Shown piece by piece: positions 1 to 10,479 of a DNA stretch of 64,000 nt. Both the position numbers and the translations under genes were made by a program. The notes beneath the pieces were generated by a model. That model searched no databases, was not told where the DNA came from, and saw nothing but the letters and a program-made list of their open reading frames with translations. Source of the DNA: Hemicordylus capensis (Eukaryota; Chordata; Lepidosauria; Squamata; Cordylidae); contig NC_069669.1 of NCBI RefSeq assembly GCF_027244095.1, forward strand, positions 4,986,501 to 5,050,500, in the 5' to 3' direction. Numbering within the stretch: position 1 is the first letter of the stretch; the number at the start of each line of letters is the position of its first letter.

Positions 1-100
1 AATTGTGGGGGCCAAGTGGCACAGCCACCTCTGGGGTCTCTCTGGGTCAGTCATTATGTTGTGTGGGGACAGGAGGCGTCCTGGAGGGACTTCTGTGGGA
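1..100 (-). pseudogene. Partial tandem copy of the DNASE1 terminal exon
   Basis: Bases 1-100 repeat, with substitutions and small indels, the block at about 289-390 that holds the DNASE1 stop codon and C-terminal tail. Read on the minus strand, a TTTCCCACAG-like acceptor is followed by KSLQDASCPHTT and a stop, matching KSVQDSSQTAQ of the real exon. The part encoding the catalytic SDHFPVEV is not in this copy. It may be a decayed duplication, or an alternative 3' end whose remainder lies left of the window. Confidence 0.5.
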
Positions 101-260
101 AACAGAATTCAGAATTTTGGAAATTCAGAATTTTGGGAACGGACTTTGGGAAACAGATTTTGTTTTTCCTCTAAACAAATTCTGGAAACGACTTTCAGAA
201 ACAGATTTTGGAAACAGATTTTGGAAACTGAATTCAGACTTTTGGAAACAAACGCCACTA
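98..260. repeat. Degenerate AT-rich minisatellite
   Basis: Imperfect head-to-tail copies of a unit resembling GATTTTGGAAACA, some with an inserted GAATTCAGA, lie between the two copies of the DNASE1 tail exon. Confidence 0.7.
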
Positions 261-334
261 GAGTGAGGAGATGTGGAAGGAGGCAGCAATTGTGGGGTCT
301 AGTGGCACAGCCACCTCTGGGGGGTCTCTCTGGG

Positions 335-3300
335 TCATTGTGCTGTTTGGGAAGAATCCTGGACAGACTTCAGAGTTACTTCCACAGGGAAATGGTCACT
401 GACAGCCAAGGCCTGGCAAGGAGAGAAAGGAAGAAACAGCCAGGTTAGGGATACCATCTTGTTCTAGAGGGGCACGTGTGCCTACTTTCCCGGGGCACCC
501 CCCCCCCATCAGCACTGCCCAAGGAAGGGCGTGTCCTGGGTAGAGATCAGTGTTCCCTCTAATTTTTTTCATCTGGGCGTGACACGAGATTTGTTTTGGG
601 AAGCAGTATCAAGGCAATGTGTGCACATGTGCAGTCTGAGTGGGGCCTTCCTGATGCAATTTGAATGGGATCTAAACTTAACTCAGCAAACATTAAAAAA
701 AACCCCCTGTGAGCGCCTGCATTTATGCACACTTTAGAGGGAACACTGGTAGAGATGTGAAGCCCTGGGGAGAAACCAGAAAAATTCAGGGGGTGGTGGT
801 GGTGCTGTTTTTGTTTTTGTTTTTTCCTGGTTTCCTCCACCAAAATATTTCCAGCAGCGTTCTTTTTTGTTTTTTGTTTTGTAAAGAAACCAAGAAACAC
901 ACACACACAAACACACACCAATTTCCCACAAATTGTCCTCTGTTTCCCCTGCTAGGCCTTCACCTCTCTAGTCCTGGGTTTGCTGTGGCTCAGCCTCAGT
1001 CTGGACATCATTACAAGGGTTACTATCCCGCCAGGACTGGCCTGGGAACTCCAGGAATGTGCATCGGCCGCAGGAGACGCTTGGCAGCCACCCTGGACAT
1101 TTTCATGGCTTGGTTGTGTGAAGAATATCGGGGGGAGGGAAATCTCCAGAAACAGCTCCCGTCAGAGTGGGCAGTGCTAATGGTCCCGCTCTTGCCCCGG
1201 GGAACCCCAAAGTCTCCAAAAGCGCCTCACGTCTTTGTGGCTCAAGTTGAAGGTCTGCTGGAAGTTGTTGACTTTGGCCGTCCCGGGCAGGGTGCCGTCC
1301 CTCAGCCTGTAGCCGGTTGTCACTATCCTGCATCACACCATTGGCGGAAGAGACCCTCCATGAAGACCCAGAAGGAGAGCAGCATGCCCCAGATGTGCCC
1401 CAGAGCACAGCATCCTTGTCTAGAGATGCTCAGCTGTAAATGTGTGGGGCATCCGGTGTGCCCATTTGTTTGTCCCAAGAGGCCCTCCAGGCCCAGGAGG
1501 AGAGCTGGTCTTGTGGGAGCGAGCATGGATGGCAGTGGTCCACCCTGGTTTGCATGGGACACCATGCAAGGGTGGCAGTGGTCCACCCTGGCTAAGCAGG
1601 GTCCACCCTGGTTTACATTTGAATGGGAGACTGCATGGGTAAGTGCTGCTGAGTAAAAGAGGAACCTTTTAAACGTGGTGATTCTCTTTATTCAGCAGGG
1701 AGAGAGCAACTAGCCCTATCCATCCCCAGCACAGCATCCCTCCAGTGGCTGCTGCTGGTGTCTGTCTCGTGTTTAACAAAATGAATAAATAAAATAAAAT
1801 AGAGAGAGGGCTGACAGAGACTCCTGCCTGCATCCTGGGAGGCACTGCTGCCAGTCTGGGTAAACAAGACTGAGCTGGCTGGACCAAGGGTCTGACTCAG
1901 CATATGGCAGCTTCCGATGTTCCAGACAGCAGTGGGCCATCCCAAGGAGGCGGCTCCATCGGGCCCCTCCACGGCAGGCTCTGGGGGCCCCTCAGCCACT
2001 CACCTGTCATAGGCACAGACGGTGTTGGTCACGGTGGTGTCTGCAGTGTCCGGGATGAGCCACTGGAAGGCGCTGCTGGTGCGCAGGCGGATGTGGGGCC
2101 AGTCCTCAGGCCGGACGAAGGAGCAGTCGGCATTGAAGTCCCCCAAGAAAAGCATGTCCTGATAGGGAGCAACAGACTCTGCCCTTCAGGAGCTGCTTGG
2201 AGGACTTCCGAAGTGCAAGAACCGTCCAGTCACAGCCCAGCAGGGAGGCTGATCCCAGGGGCAGATGAGGGGGCTGATCTCCCTGCCCGCGGAGAAGGAA
2301 GCGTTGCAAACTGCCATTGACTGAGTCAGGCCCTTGGTCCATCTAGCTCAGGATTGTCAACACTGACTGGCAGCGGCTCTCCAGGGTTTCAGAGAATAAT
2401 CTTTCCCAGGCCGACTTGGAGATGCCGCCAGGAGCGGAACCTGGGACCCCCTGCGTGCCACGCCAGGAACTCTGTCTCTGAGCAACAGGGTCCCATTCTG
2501 AGCCTGATACAGAGGCGTAACTAGGGAAAATGGCGCCCGGGGCAAGCACTGAAATGGTGCCCCCCCGCGCTCCCCCACCCCCCCAACATACTACATTATA
2601 CTTAGGTTTTTCCTCACAAGCGCCCGCCGCCAAGCAAAGCAATGGGGGGGCGTGGGCGGTGCGGAAGGGACCGCTCGTGGGGGAGAGGGCGCCGATGCGC
2701 TCCCTTGACTGCTGCAGCGCTGCTGCACTGAGCAGGAAACATTTGTATTAACAAAAAATTAAAAAAATTAATAATAAATTTTTTTTTGTCATGGCGGCGC
2801 CCCCCACGTGACCAGAAAAGATGGCGCCCAGGGCACGTGCCCCCCCTGCCCCCCCTATAGTTACGCCTCTGGCCTGATATCCCTCAGCCAGGCAGCTGAC
2901 AAGCAAAAGGTGAGCTATGAGGGGAGAAGCCACCCTCGGGCCGCTCCGAGGGGACTGCTTACCTCAGACCCCCACTTGTCCCTCACGTCCAAGTAGACGT
3001 CGTAGAGAGTGTCAATCTCAGCCACCGCTTCTTTGGGAGGAGTGTGCAAGGGCACCAGGATCAGCTCTTTCACCTCTGAGAGAGAAGCCAGTGTGGTGTA
3101 GTGGTTAGAGTGTCGGGCCAGGACTGGGGAGACCTGAGTTCAAATCTCCATTCAGCCGTGGCACTCACTGGGTGACTGAATCTGGGCCAGCCACGTCTCT
3201 CTCAGCCTAGCCTACCTCACAGGGTTGTTGTGAGGAGAAACACATAACCAATGTACACCTCTCTGGGCTCCTTGGAGGAAGAGCAGGATAGAAATGTAAA

Positions 3301-6300
3301 AATAAATAAATAATAAAAGCCTCAGTAACACCCCAGGAATAGTCAGCCACACACAGATCACACGTGCCAGTCATAGGAACATAGGAAGCGGCCTTCTACT
3401 GAGTCAGGCCATTGGTCCTAGTTCAGCATTGTCTTCACAGACTGGCAGCAGCTTCACCAAGGTTGCAGGCAGGTGTTTCTCTCAGCCCTCTCTTGGAGAT
3501 GCTCTCAGGGAGGGAACTTGGAACCTTCTGCTCTTTCCAGAGTCCCCAGCTCCTCTCTGGAGGTGAGCAGGGAATGCCTGGAAAAGACCTCACCTCACCC
3601 CAAGCCTGCTTCTTTCTTACCCTCCATGCCACACCGCCCCCCTGCAGCTCTTGCTGGATAATCCGTTCAGGCTGAAAGGCAGCAGCCGGAGGTTTGCTTT
3701 GCGGGGTGGGTCCCGATAGTGGCTGCCTTTCAGCCTGGAAGTTCTCCTGAAAGGATGCTGCTGCAGAATCTTCATATATCTGTGGCTGCAGTCCAGGGCA
3801 GGGCGGTCGTTGTTGAAGGCGAGGGGGAATCCACACAACCTTGAATGTCGCTGGCCAGACAAGCCCCTCTCCACTCTCATCTTATTTCTCTATTGTTTAT
3901 CTTATGAATGGTTGGTTTTTCTGTGCAAACTTCCTTGAGAACTTTTATTGATAAGAGGGCCTCCGGAGCCAACGAGGGGCCCCCTGGAAGCCCACTAGGT
4001 CCAGAGTATGAAATTACTTAGCTGCACCCCTGACTGGCAGGCCTGCTTGTGGGGGGGGGGGACCAGGTGGAGCAATGGTCACGGCTCCTCCCTGGGGATA
4101 CCCCATCAGTCAGGCCAGCTGGGTTTCTAGGGACGAATATGATGAATATTTATATACCGTTTTTCAACACAAGTTCCCAAAGTGGTTTACGGAGATATAA
4201 ACAAACAAACAAACCAATAAAATGGCTCCCTGTCCCCAAAGGGCTCACAATCTAAAAAAGAAACATAAGATAGGCACCAGCAACAGCCACTGCAGGGAAG
4301 CTGTGCTGGGGATGGAGAGGGCCAGTTGCTCCCCGCCGTACCGCAGAAGAAGACCGAGTACAGTCTCAGAGGGGCTCCTTACCAGTCTGAGGTGCAGCAA
4401 ATCTCACGATGAAGGGTTCCCTGCTGAAGGAGTCGTTCCCACAGGGCTCGCAGCCATCGTCATAATAGTAGCTGTCCAGAAGCGAGACCTTGTCCTCCCT
4501 GTGCCCAGAGAAGAAGCTTCAGCAGCTCACCTTTCCTGGGGGGGGGGTGTCTCTTGCCTCTGCTCATCCAGCAGCCTGGGCCAGGTGGGGTGTGTGTGGC
4601 TGGAGGGGTGGACAGGTGAAGGCAGGGAGGGGCCTGAAGGGAAATGGTGGGGAGGCCGTGGGATGCAGCAACCAAGCCACAGAGGGAAGAAGACCTCAGG
4701 AAGGGCAGGGAGGGCTGTCTGCTCTTGTTGGGAAGAGGGGACTAGGAGGGGAGCAGAGCAGCCTGGAGAGCCAAGGGGGCAGAGAGGGCCCAGAAACAGG
4801 GATGGGGGGTGGTTTGCTGAATCCTACATTGGGGTTTGAACCAAACTGGCTGCTCGCCTCTAGTAACCAATAACGTGGGGTGTCCGTAAACCGTGGCCGA
4901 TTGCAGTCTCAAGATTTTGTGGTGCAGAACAGCGATGGGGGCGACATGACCAGGCCGGCCCCACCACACTCACAGAGAGGTTCTGGGGTTGGGGGAGCCA
5001 CCCGGGATCCATCCAAGGCCATGACGTCCTGCCCCCGTGCTTGGCTCCAGCCGGGCCTGGGACTGGTGCCCTCACCTGTAAATGAACAGGTATTGCTCCT
5101 TGTAGGTGCTGCGTCCCAAAGGCTTGCTGACCACGTAGCCATACGGATCCGGAAAGGCCCTAGGGAGGAATTGGCAGAGAGCAGGGCAGGGTGAGACTTT
5201 CCTGGGTCTAACTTTGTCAATATCAAGGAAAAAGTGAGAACATGAGTCAGTCTTCTGGTTGTCCCCTGAAAAGCAGCAGAGAGGATGGCCCCAGCTTGCC
5301 TGTTTTAGGGAGTGCAAATGGAACGGCGCTCAGTGGCCCCATTCCTCCTCCTCCCACTGGAACAAGGGTCTTTGCTAGGTCTTCTCCCCCGTCCCACACA
5401 TCCTGAGGCACAAGAGCTGGTCTTGTGGTAGCAAGCATGAATTGTCCCCTTTGCTAAGCAGGGTCCATCCTGGTTTTCATTTGAATGGCATACTACATGT
5501 GAGCACTGTGAGATATTCCCCTTGGGGGATGAGGCCGTAGCTCAGTGGAAGAGCACCTGCAGGCTTGCAAGCAGAAGGTAGGTTCCAAGTTCCCTCCCTG
5601 GCAGCATCTCCAAGATCGGGCTGAGAGAGATTCCTGCCTGCAACCTTGGAGAAGCCGCTGCCAGTCTGTGAAGACAATACTGAGCGAGACGGACCAAGGG
5701 TCTGACTCGGTAGAAGGCGGCTTCCTATGTTCCTACGAGTCAAGCCATTGGTCCATCCAGCCCAGCACTGTAGCCTGGCTTTTGTTTGCCCCCAGAGAGG
5801 CTCTCCATTCCTGGCAACCTCCATGGAGAAGCAGACCTGTTGAGGCGGTTCATCAGCTTCTTGACTGCACTCAGGTCAGAGTCTCGGACCTCCTGGACCA
5901 GGATGATGTCATAGGTGGACACAATCTGCAGAGGCACAAAACAGAGGGAACCTCAGGTGCCCAGCAGTGTCCTAAGCGAGGATGAGTGTGAAGAACTGGT
6001 GAGAATGGGAGGAGAGCGCTGGTCTTGTCGTAGCAAGCATGAATTGTCCCCTTTGCTAAGCCAGGTCTGCCCTGGTTTGCAATTAAATAGGAGCTACATG
6101 TGTGAGCACTGTCAGATATTCTCCTTTAGGGGATGGGGATGAGCAGCTGCATGCAGAAGGTTCCAAGTTCCCTCCCTGGCAGCATCTCCAAGATAAAGCT
6201 GAGAGAGGCTCCTGCGTGCAACTTGGGAGAAGCTGCTGCCAGTCTATGCAGACAATACTGAGCTAGATGGACCCATAGTCTGACTCAGTATATGGCAGCT

Positions 6301-7008
6301 TCCTATGTTTTTATGAATATGAAAAGCAGAAGGTGAGTGTTGTGCCAAGGCTGGGGGTGTTCTTTTCTTTTCTGCAAAGATTTGAGATGAGAGGGTGTGG
6401 TTCAGGGCTGCCACCCTCTAGGACTGTCTCCAGGTGACTCCAGCAACCTAATGGCTCAACATTGTGGGAAATATTTGATCAAATCAGCTGTCCAGGCACA
6501 GCTTTGTCCAGAGTTGCAGCCGCAAATCCCAACCTGTTTCCTAACTGGGAGAGGTCGAGATTCTGCATGTCTATAGAGAAGCGAAGGGATGTTTCTTTGG
6601 AGGAGGGCCCACCAGTGTCCCCTCTAAGGCGTGCTGCACATGTGCATGCGCTCACAATTTGTTGGATGTCCGCACAGTTAATTTTAGATCCTGCTTCGGT
6701 TGAATCAGGAAGGCCGCACTCTGGATGCACATGCACACGCACTGTCTTGATACAAAACTCATTCTGCGCACAGATGAAGAAAATTAGAGGGAATACTGGT
6801 GCCCGCCCTTATGGCTTCATGAGCCCTGGCCTATGTCTCCTCAGATGAGACCAGATTGACTCACGCTGACAATGAGGTCTGTGATGGTCTCATTGGACAG
6901 TTTGCTGTCCCCAAAGGTCTGGATGTTGAATGCGCCGATGTGCAGGGAGAGGATGGGATGCAGGAGGCCAGCAACCCCCAGCACTAGCAGAGGCAGCTCT
7001 GGCTTCAT
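335..7008 (-). CDS. DNASE1: Deoxyribonuclease I (secreted endonuclease), 8 coding exons
   Basis: Coding exons in transcript order (complement): 6865-7008, 5837-5925, 5076-5159, 4383-4498, 2963-3075, 2004-2158, 1231-1327, 335-412. They join in frame to 291 aa, against 282 in human. A 21-residue signal peptide (MKPELPLLVLGVAGLLHPILS) precedes a mature start at LHIGAFNIQTF. Taking off 21 residues puts every known DNase I key residue at its standard number: E39 (VQEV), H134 (VPLH), D168 (GDFN), D212 (AYDR), and D251/H252 (SDHF). The disulphide cysteines GCEPCGN and C173 are also present. The product is a Ca/Mg-dependent extracellular or digestive endonuclease that cuts double-stranded DNA. The 78-nt last exon carries the essential DH pair and is easy to miss; it follows a good pyrimidine tract and CAG. 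The exon 2 donor (GTCTGC) is weak, but the phase requires it. The protein ends with an extra tail, SVQDSSQTAQ, not present in the human enzyme. Any non-coding 5' exon was not located. Confidence 0.95.
548..748. mobile_element. Non-autonomous hAT-like element, family 1 (TIR CAGTGTTCCCTCTAA)
   Basis: The 201-bp insertion in DNASE1 intron 7 starts CAGTGTTCCCTCTAA and ends TTTAGAGGGAACACTG. It is flanked by an exact 8-bp duplication, GTAGAGAT, at 540-547 and 749-756. TIRs with 8-bp target duplications are typical of hAT transposons. There is no coding capacity. Confidence 0.9.
1498..1650 (+). repeat. 5S-rRNA-headed SINE, head part
   Basis: Begins GAGCTGGTCTTGTGG. It contains GCTAAGCAGGGTCCACCCTG and GAATGGGAGACTGCATGGG, which resemble the 5S rRNA internal promoter (A box and C box). 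A short internal duplication is present. The matching SINE tail resumes at about 1808-1918, after an L2-like tail at about 1655-1800. Confidence 0.75.
1655..1800 (+). repeat. L2-like LINE/SINE tail fragment
   Basis: Contains the GGTGATTCTCTTTATT, CCCAGCACAGCATCCC and GGCTGCTGCTGGTGTCT blocks shared with the copies at 4140-4345, 13505-13760, 28400-28625 and 55105-55345. It separates the two parts of a 5S-headed SINE. Confidence 0.6.
2335..2500 (-). repeat. SINE fragment (tail plus tRNA-like middle)
   Basis: Shares TGGTCCATCTAGCTCAG and CTGACTGGCAGCGGCTCTCC with the tails of the other 5S/tRNA SINE copies, in reverse orientation. It lies in DNASE1 intron 5 immediately left of a hAT-like insertion. 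Confidence 0.65.
2510..2871. mobile_element. Non-autonomous hAT-like element, family 2 (TIR CAGAGGCGTAACTA)
   Basis: The 362-bp element in DNASE1 intron 5 begins CAGAGGCGTAACTAGGG and ends CTATAGTTACGCCTCTG, an almost perfect inverted repeat. An exact 8-bp target duplication, GCCTGATA, flanks it at 2502-2509 and 2872-2879. The interior has GC-rich blocks (ATGGCGCCCGGGGCA and ATGGCGCCCAGGGCA) that also form inner inverted repeats. No transposase is encoded. Confidence 0.9.
3086..3320 (+). repeat. tRNA-headed SINE
   Basis: Begins near GTGTGGTGTAGTGGTTAGAG (A box), followed by GAGTTCAAATCTCC (B box), CTCACTGGGTGACT, the CACAGGGTTGTTGTGAGGA core and a TAAATAAATAAATAA tail. The same family recurs at 48240-48470 and 59920-60135. 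Confidence 0.85.
3373..3545 (-). repeat. 5S/tRNA SINE, tail part
   Basis: Starts AGGAACATAGGAAG and continues with GAGTCAGGCCATTGGTCC, GACTGGCAGCAGCTTC and GGGAACTTGGAACCTTCTG, the reverse complement of the tail of the full-length copy at 5411-5738. Confidence 0.75.
4140..4345 (-). repeat. L2-like LINE/SINE tail
   Basis: Reverse orientation of a recurring module: ATTTATATACCG, AAGTGGTTTACGGAGATATAAA, CCCAAAGGGCTCACAATCT, CACCAGCAACAGCCACTG and GGGCCAGTTGCTC. The sense strand reads like an L2-type 3' end (AAACCGCTTTGGG, then GCGGTATATAAATA). It lies in DNASE1 intron 4, just left of exon 4. Confidence 0.6.
5411..5738 (+). repeat. Full-length 5S-rRNA/tRNA chimeric SINE
   Basis: Three parts are visible. 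The head has GCTAAGCAGGGTCCATCCTG and TTTGAATGGCATACTACATG, resembling 5S rRNA around its A and C boxes. The middle, GGCCGTAGCTCAGTGGAAGA and AGGTTCCAAGTTCCCT, resembles tRNA A and B boxes. The tail ends GGCGGCTTCCTATGTTCC. It lies in DNASE1 intron 2. Confidence 0.8.
6015..6310 (+). repeat. 5S/tRNA SINE, nearly full length
   Basis: Same three-part plan as the copy at 5411-5738, with the tRNA-like middle partly deleted. It ends TATATGGCAGCTTCCTATG. It lies in DNASE1 intron 1. Confidence 0.8.
6613..6798. mobile_element. hAT-like element, family 1
   Basis: Starts CAGTGTCCCCTCTAAGG and ends TTAGAGGGAATACTG, diverged forms of the family 1 TIR. The flanks GGGCCCAC and GTGCCCGC match at 6 of 8 bases, consistent with an older 8-bp target duplication. 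It lies in DNASE1 intron 1. Confidence 0.75.
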
Positions 7009-7429
7009 GGTCCTTCTGTTGCACAGAAGAAAGTAAGCAGAGAGGTGGTTACATCCCCCGCCCCATGCCTGGAAGAGGGAAACAGGTCTTCTTCTTTGGC
7101 ATCAAGCAACCGCCAGGCAAAGTGAGTTAAGCAGGGAACCAAATCCATCCAACCAGGGGCCAGCCCTTCCAGAAAATTTCCTAGCGACTTGCATTGAAAC
7201 ATACATTGTCCTTGTAACCCAAAACAAAGACATTTGCATTTCAATGGCATACATGCATAGATTTCCTTCATTTTAAAAACTCATGTTCTCTTGTGATTCT
7301 CTTGTTTGGAACTAGGCATATGCCTAACCTTCATTTTAGATTGTGATCCTTTTGCTTTAAATTCTGAAAACGTACCTTTAGTTCTATATTGTGATGACTT
7401 CGGTTTTAAGCAATACAGAACTTGAACTT

Positions 7430-7430
7430 G

Positions 7431-7492
<62 letters not shown>
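7430..7492. repeat. (GT)n/(AT)n microsatellite
   Basis: Eight GT units run directly into about 24 AT units. Confidence 0.95.
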
Positions 7493-7499
<7 letters not shown>

Positions 7500-8214
7500 C
7501 ACACAACATCTCATTCTGCAAATACAAATATCCAGGGCTTTAAACATCCATACGCAAGAGATCCAGTGTTTGTGCCAGAGGGTGCCTTGTGGGACAGCCA
7601 AAGGTCTGGGACGGGCAAGGCAGTTGCTGTGTTAGGCACGAAAGTGGTGCACAGACGCAAAGCTTAGAGGGAAAGGGAGAGCTGAGCTGAACAAAGTGAT
7701 CCAGTTGGGAGGGGTGTTGTTACTGTCAGGGGAGGGGGCTCCTCTCAAGAGAGAGCCTCCTGTTCTCATGTGCCATGCCTTGTCCTCGCTGGAGCACCCC
7801 TCGTGTCCCCTGGGACTCTACAGCCTGGCTTTGCAGATCTGTGCCCTCTGAGCTGGACGGAGCCCCCTTCTCCATCTCCTCATTCCCCTGGCCACCTTAC
7901 CTGGTGCAGGTGAGCCGTCTGCAGTGTCTGCCGCCTGCCGCGGAGTTCTTCTTGAAGGCACACCTCTGTAAAGGTCACCTTTCCCTACTGAAAGACATGA
8001 TTGTTTCTGGGATGGGCAGGGGGTGGGGATGTGGAGACAGCCTTCTGTTAACTTGTCTTTATTATGTTGGGGGCATTCATCCTCTATCCCAAGGGGCCCG
8101 ATAGCCAAGTATGGGCCAGGGAATTCTTAGGTGGGACCCTCCTCATGTTCATAGGCATCCAGGGACTTCTCAAATTTATGGGGTGGGGGGGAGCTGCACA
8201 GGGCACATGGGAGA

Positions 8215-8360
8215 AGAGGTCTTGTGGTAGCAAGCATAAATTCTACCTTTTGCTAAGCAGGGTCCACCCTGGTTTGCATTTGAATGGGAGACTACATGTG
8301 TGAGCACTGTAAGATATTCCCCTAGGGATGGGACCACTCTGGGAAGAGCACAGCAAGAGA
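8215..8360 (+). repeat. 5S-headed SINE, head part
   Basis: Contains GGTCTTGTGGTAGCAAGCAT, GCTAAGCAGGGTCCACCCTG and GAATGGGAGACTACATGTG, then breaks off after ACCACTCTGGGAAGAGCA. Confidence 0.75.
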
Positions 8361-9118
8361 CCCAGGCCAAAACTGGCTTTTGGAATTGAGGGAAGTTCTG
8401 ATGTGAAACTGGAACACGTTTTTAGGCCAATTCCGTCACATCCACACCGCCCCCCCCCCCGCCCCAACCTGTTCCATTGGGGAAAGTGTTCTGCTGGACA
8501 CTGCTGAAAATGGGACAACACCCCAAAAGTCAGGGTGGCTTAAACATCACCAGTGAGTTTTGGGGAATACTAGACACTTAACTCATCATATAGCCTATAT
8601 ATAGCCTTTGGTGCAGACTATGAATAGCACAACAAAGTACAAAACATACAGAGGATCAGAACAAACATGATCCCCAAACACTTCCCAAAAGACAAACACA
8701 CAAACAGCCATTTCAACAATCTCATGGTCTCCTGTACTGTAACCATGCCTTGCTTTACTGTATACTAGGGAAGGACAATGCGCAGGCCAGTTTCAATTAA
8801 TCCACGTCTGCAATCTCTCCCACCTTCCTTGCTGGCAGTGGGGTGGGGTGGGGTTTGCATCCCAATGTGAGTGTTCACTGATCATTGACAGACATGAACC
8901 TGGTCATTTCAAACTGGTCAAGCCAGTGACCCCTAGCTTTTCTCCTTGTAAGTTGTTATACTACTTCTGATCAGAGAATCCTAGAGTGAAAGGGCCCTGA
9001 GAGGCAGCTGTGCCTCCTACGAACTTGCTGAGTTGCTCCAAAGACAACACAGGACTGACTATGTTGTTCAACTGACTGATAAACTTGAGCATGTGAGCTG
9101 GCTGATACTACCTGGCAG

Positions 9119-9260
9119 TAGGGATGTGCGAACGTGTTCGACGCCGAGCCTGTTCGGTTCGACGGTTCGGGGTCGAACCGAACCATCCCCTGTTCGGTCC
9201 AACCCCGGACCGAACACCCCCCCAACTGTTTGGGGGTTTTGCGGAATTTTTTTAAAAAAT
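9119..9260. repeat. TTCGG-rich interspersed repeat of unknown family
   Basis: Starts TAGGGATGTGCGAACGTGTT and is built of alternating TTCGG and CCGAA blocks that pair with each other. The right end was not defined. Confidence 0.5.
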
Positions 9261-10019
9261 AAAAAACAATTATTATTTTTTACTTACCCACTTCTGGAGA
9301 GTTCTTGGAGGTGGCGGGGGGTGGTGGTTGTCCACGGAGGTCCACCCTCCCCCCGACGGCCTCCCTTTTTGCTGCCATTCCCCACAAATTTTACGTCCCT
9401 GTAGGTTCCTTGTTCCCCCAAAACAAATGGGAGGTGACCACTTTGGGGGATTTGGCCTGACCAGATTACACCGTGGTGGGCAGTGGTGGGGGCTGGGTGT
9501 GTGGGCTACAGAGACCCTCGATTCTGCCAGGGAAGCTCCAAAGGGGCTCAGGCAATCAAAATCACAGAAAAGAATGCAGTCCATTCGTGCCAGCTGTCAC
9601 ATACACTGCCAGGATGTATCTGCACTCTGTACCTTTTCTGGAGTTAGAAGGTCTTCATTCCAGAGGAAAGCATACATCCTGCGCAAATGAAACCTACAAT
9701 TTTAAATGAGAATTTCCGTGGGGCCCTTTACCTTTGCCGCGGCTGTTCATGCAGAGAACAAATCCTTCTGACCCAAGTTTCTTAAAATATTCACAGCAGC
9801 CCCAACCTTGACAGGTGTTTATCTGTTATTATATTTGCACAGGTGTGTAAATTCCGTATGGGAGATTTCAAAGTGGGGGAGACATGGGAAGTGGCTAGTT
9901 TTGAGGGGTTTATTTAAAAGTATTTTATTTAATCATAGGAGATAACAGTAATTAATGGAGCTTCCCATCTTTCCACACTCAGTCTGACTCCAGAAATATC
10001 AGCCTGTTGATACTGAACT

Positions 10020-10312
10020 CCTCCGACAATGAGGGAGGCTTGGCTGTCGTGCATGTGGGACAGGGCCTTCTCTGTTGCTGCCCCCAGACACTGGAATGCT
10101 CTCTCCTTACATTTTACTGCAACCTTGGAAAAGCTGCTGCCCGTCTGTGTAGACAATACTGAGCAAGATAGACCAACGGTCTGACTCAGGACATGGCAGC
10201 TTCCTATGTTCCTATTGTATCTGTTCTGTTGGTGTTGTAAGCCGCCCCATGCAGTAGTGTACTGGAGGGGTGGGGTATAAATATCAAGTAAGTAAGCAAG
10301 CAAGTAAATAAA
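10020..10312 (+). repeat. LINE 3' fragment interrupted by a SINE tail
   Basis: GGGCCTTCTCTGTTGCTGCC and CTGGAATGCTCTCTCC (10060-10105) resume as GTTGTAAGCCGCCCC...GGGGTATAAATATCAAG (10230-10290), typical of an L2/CR1-type 3' end. Between them, at about 10110-10215, sits a 5S/tRNA SINE tail ending GGCAGCTTCCTATGTTCC. Confidence 0.6.
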
Positions 10313-10479
10313 TAATACCTCTTATGACAACAACATCTAGACTCTGGTCCTGGCATCATGCCAGAGGCCACCAGAGAGAATTCAGGGTGCACGTTTCAGA
10401 TACTCCAACTGATCCGGTTTCCCAGAAAAAATTCTTCTAGTATTTTCCAGTTCCGCTTCTTGGTAAATCCCTCACCCTA

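Noticed and set aside
1103-1230. Continuation of DNASE1 exon 7 to a nearby stop (DVRRFWRLWGS...)
   Set aside because: That reading loses the essential SDH residues. The GTGAGG donor after HKD and the exon at 335-412 restore them exactly.
709-1656. A 315-codon open frame on the plus strand
   Set aside because: It runs through a hAT-like element, a CA repeat, DNASE1 exon 7 in antisense and a SINE. It has no domain and is an accident of composition.
3095-3160. A functional tRNA gene (also at 48250 and 60110)
   Set aside because: A and B boxes are present, but the acceptor stem does not pair and a shared SINE core follows.
5450-5600. A 5S rRNA gene or a tRNA gene
   Set aside because: Only promoter-like blocks are conserved. 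The segments sit inside a repeated SINE and lack full 5S or cloverleaf structure.
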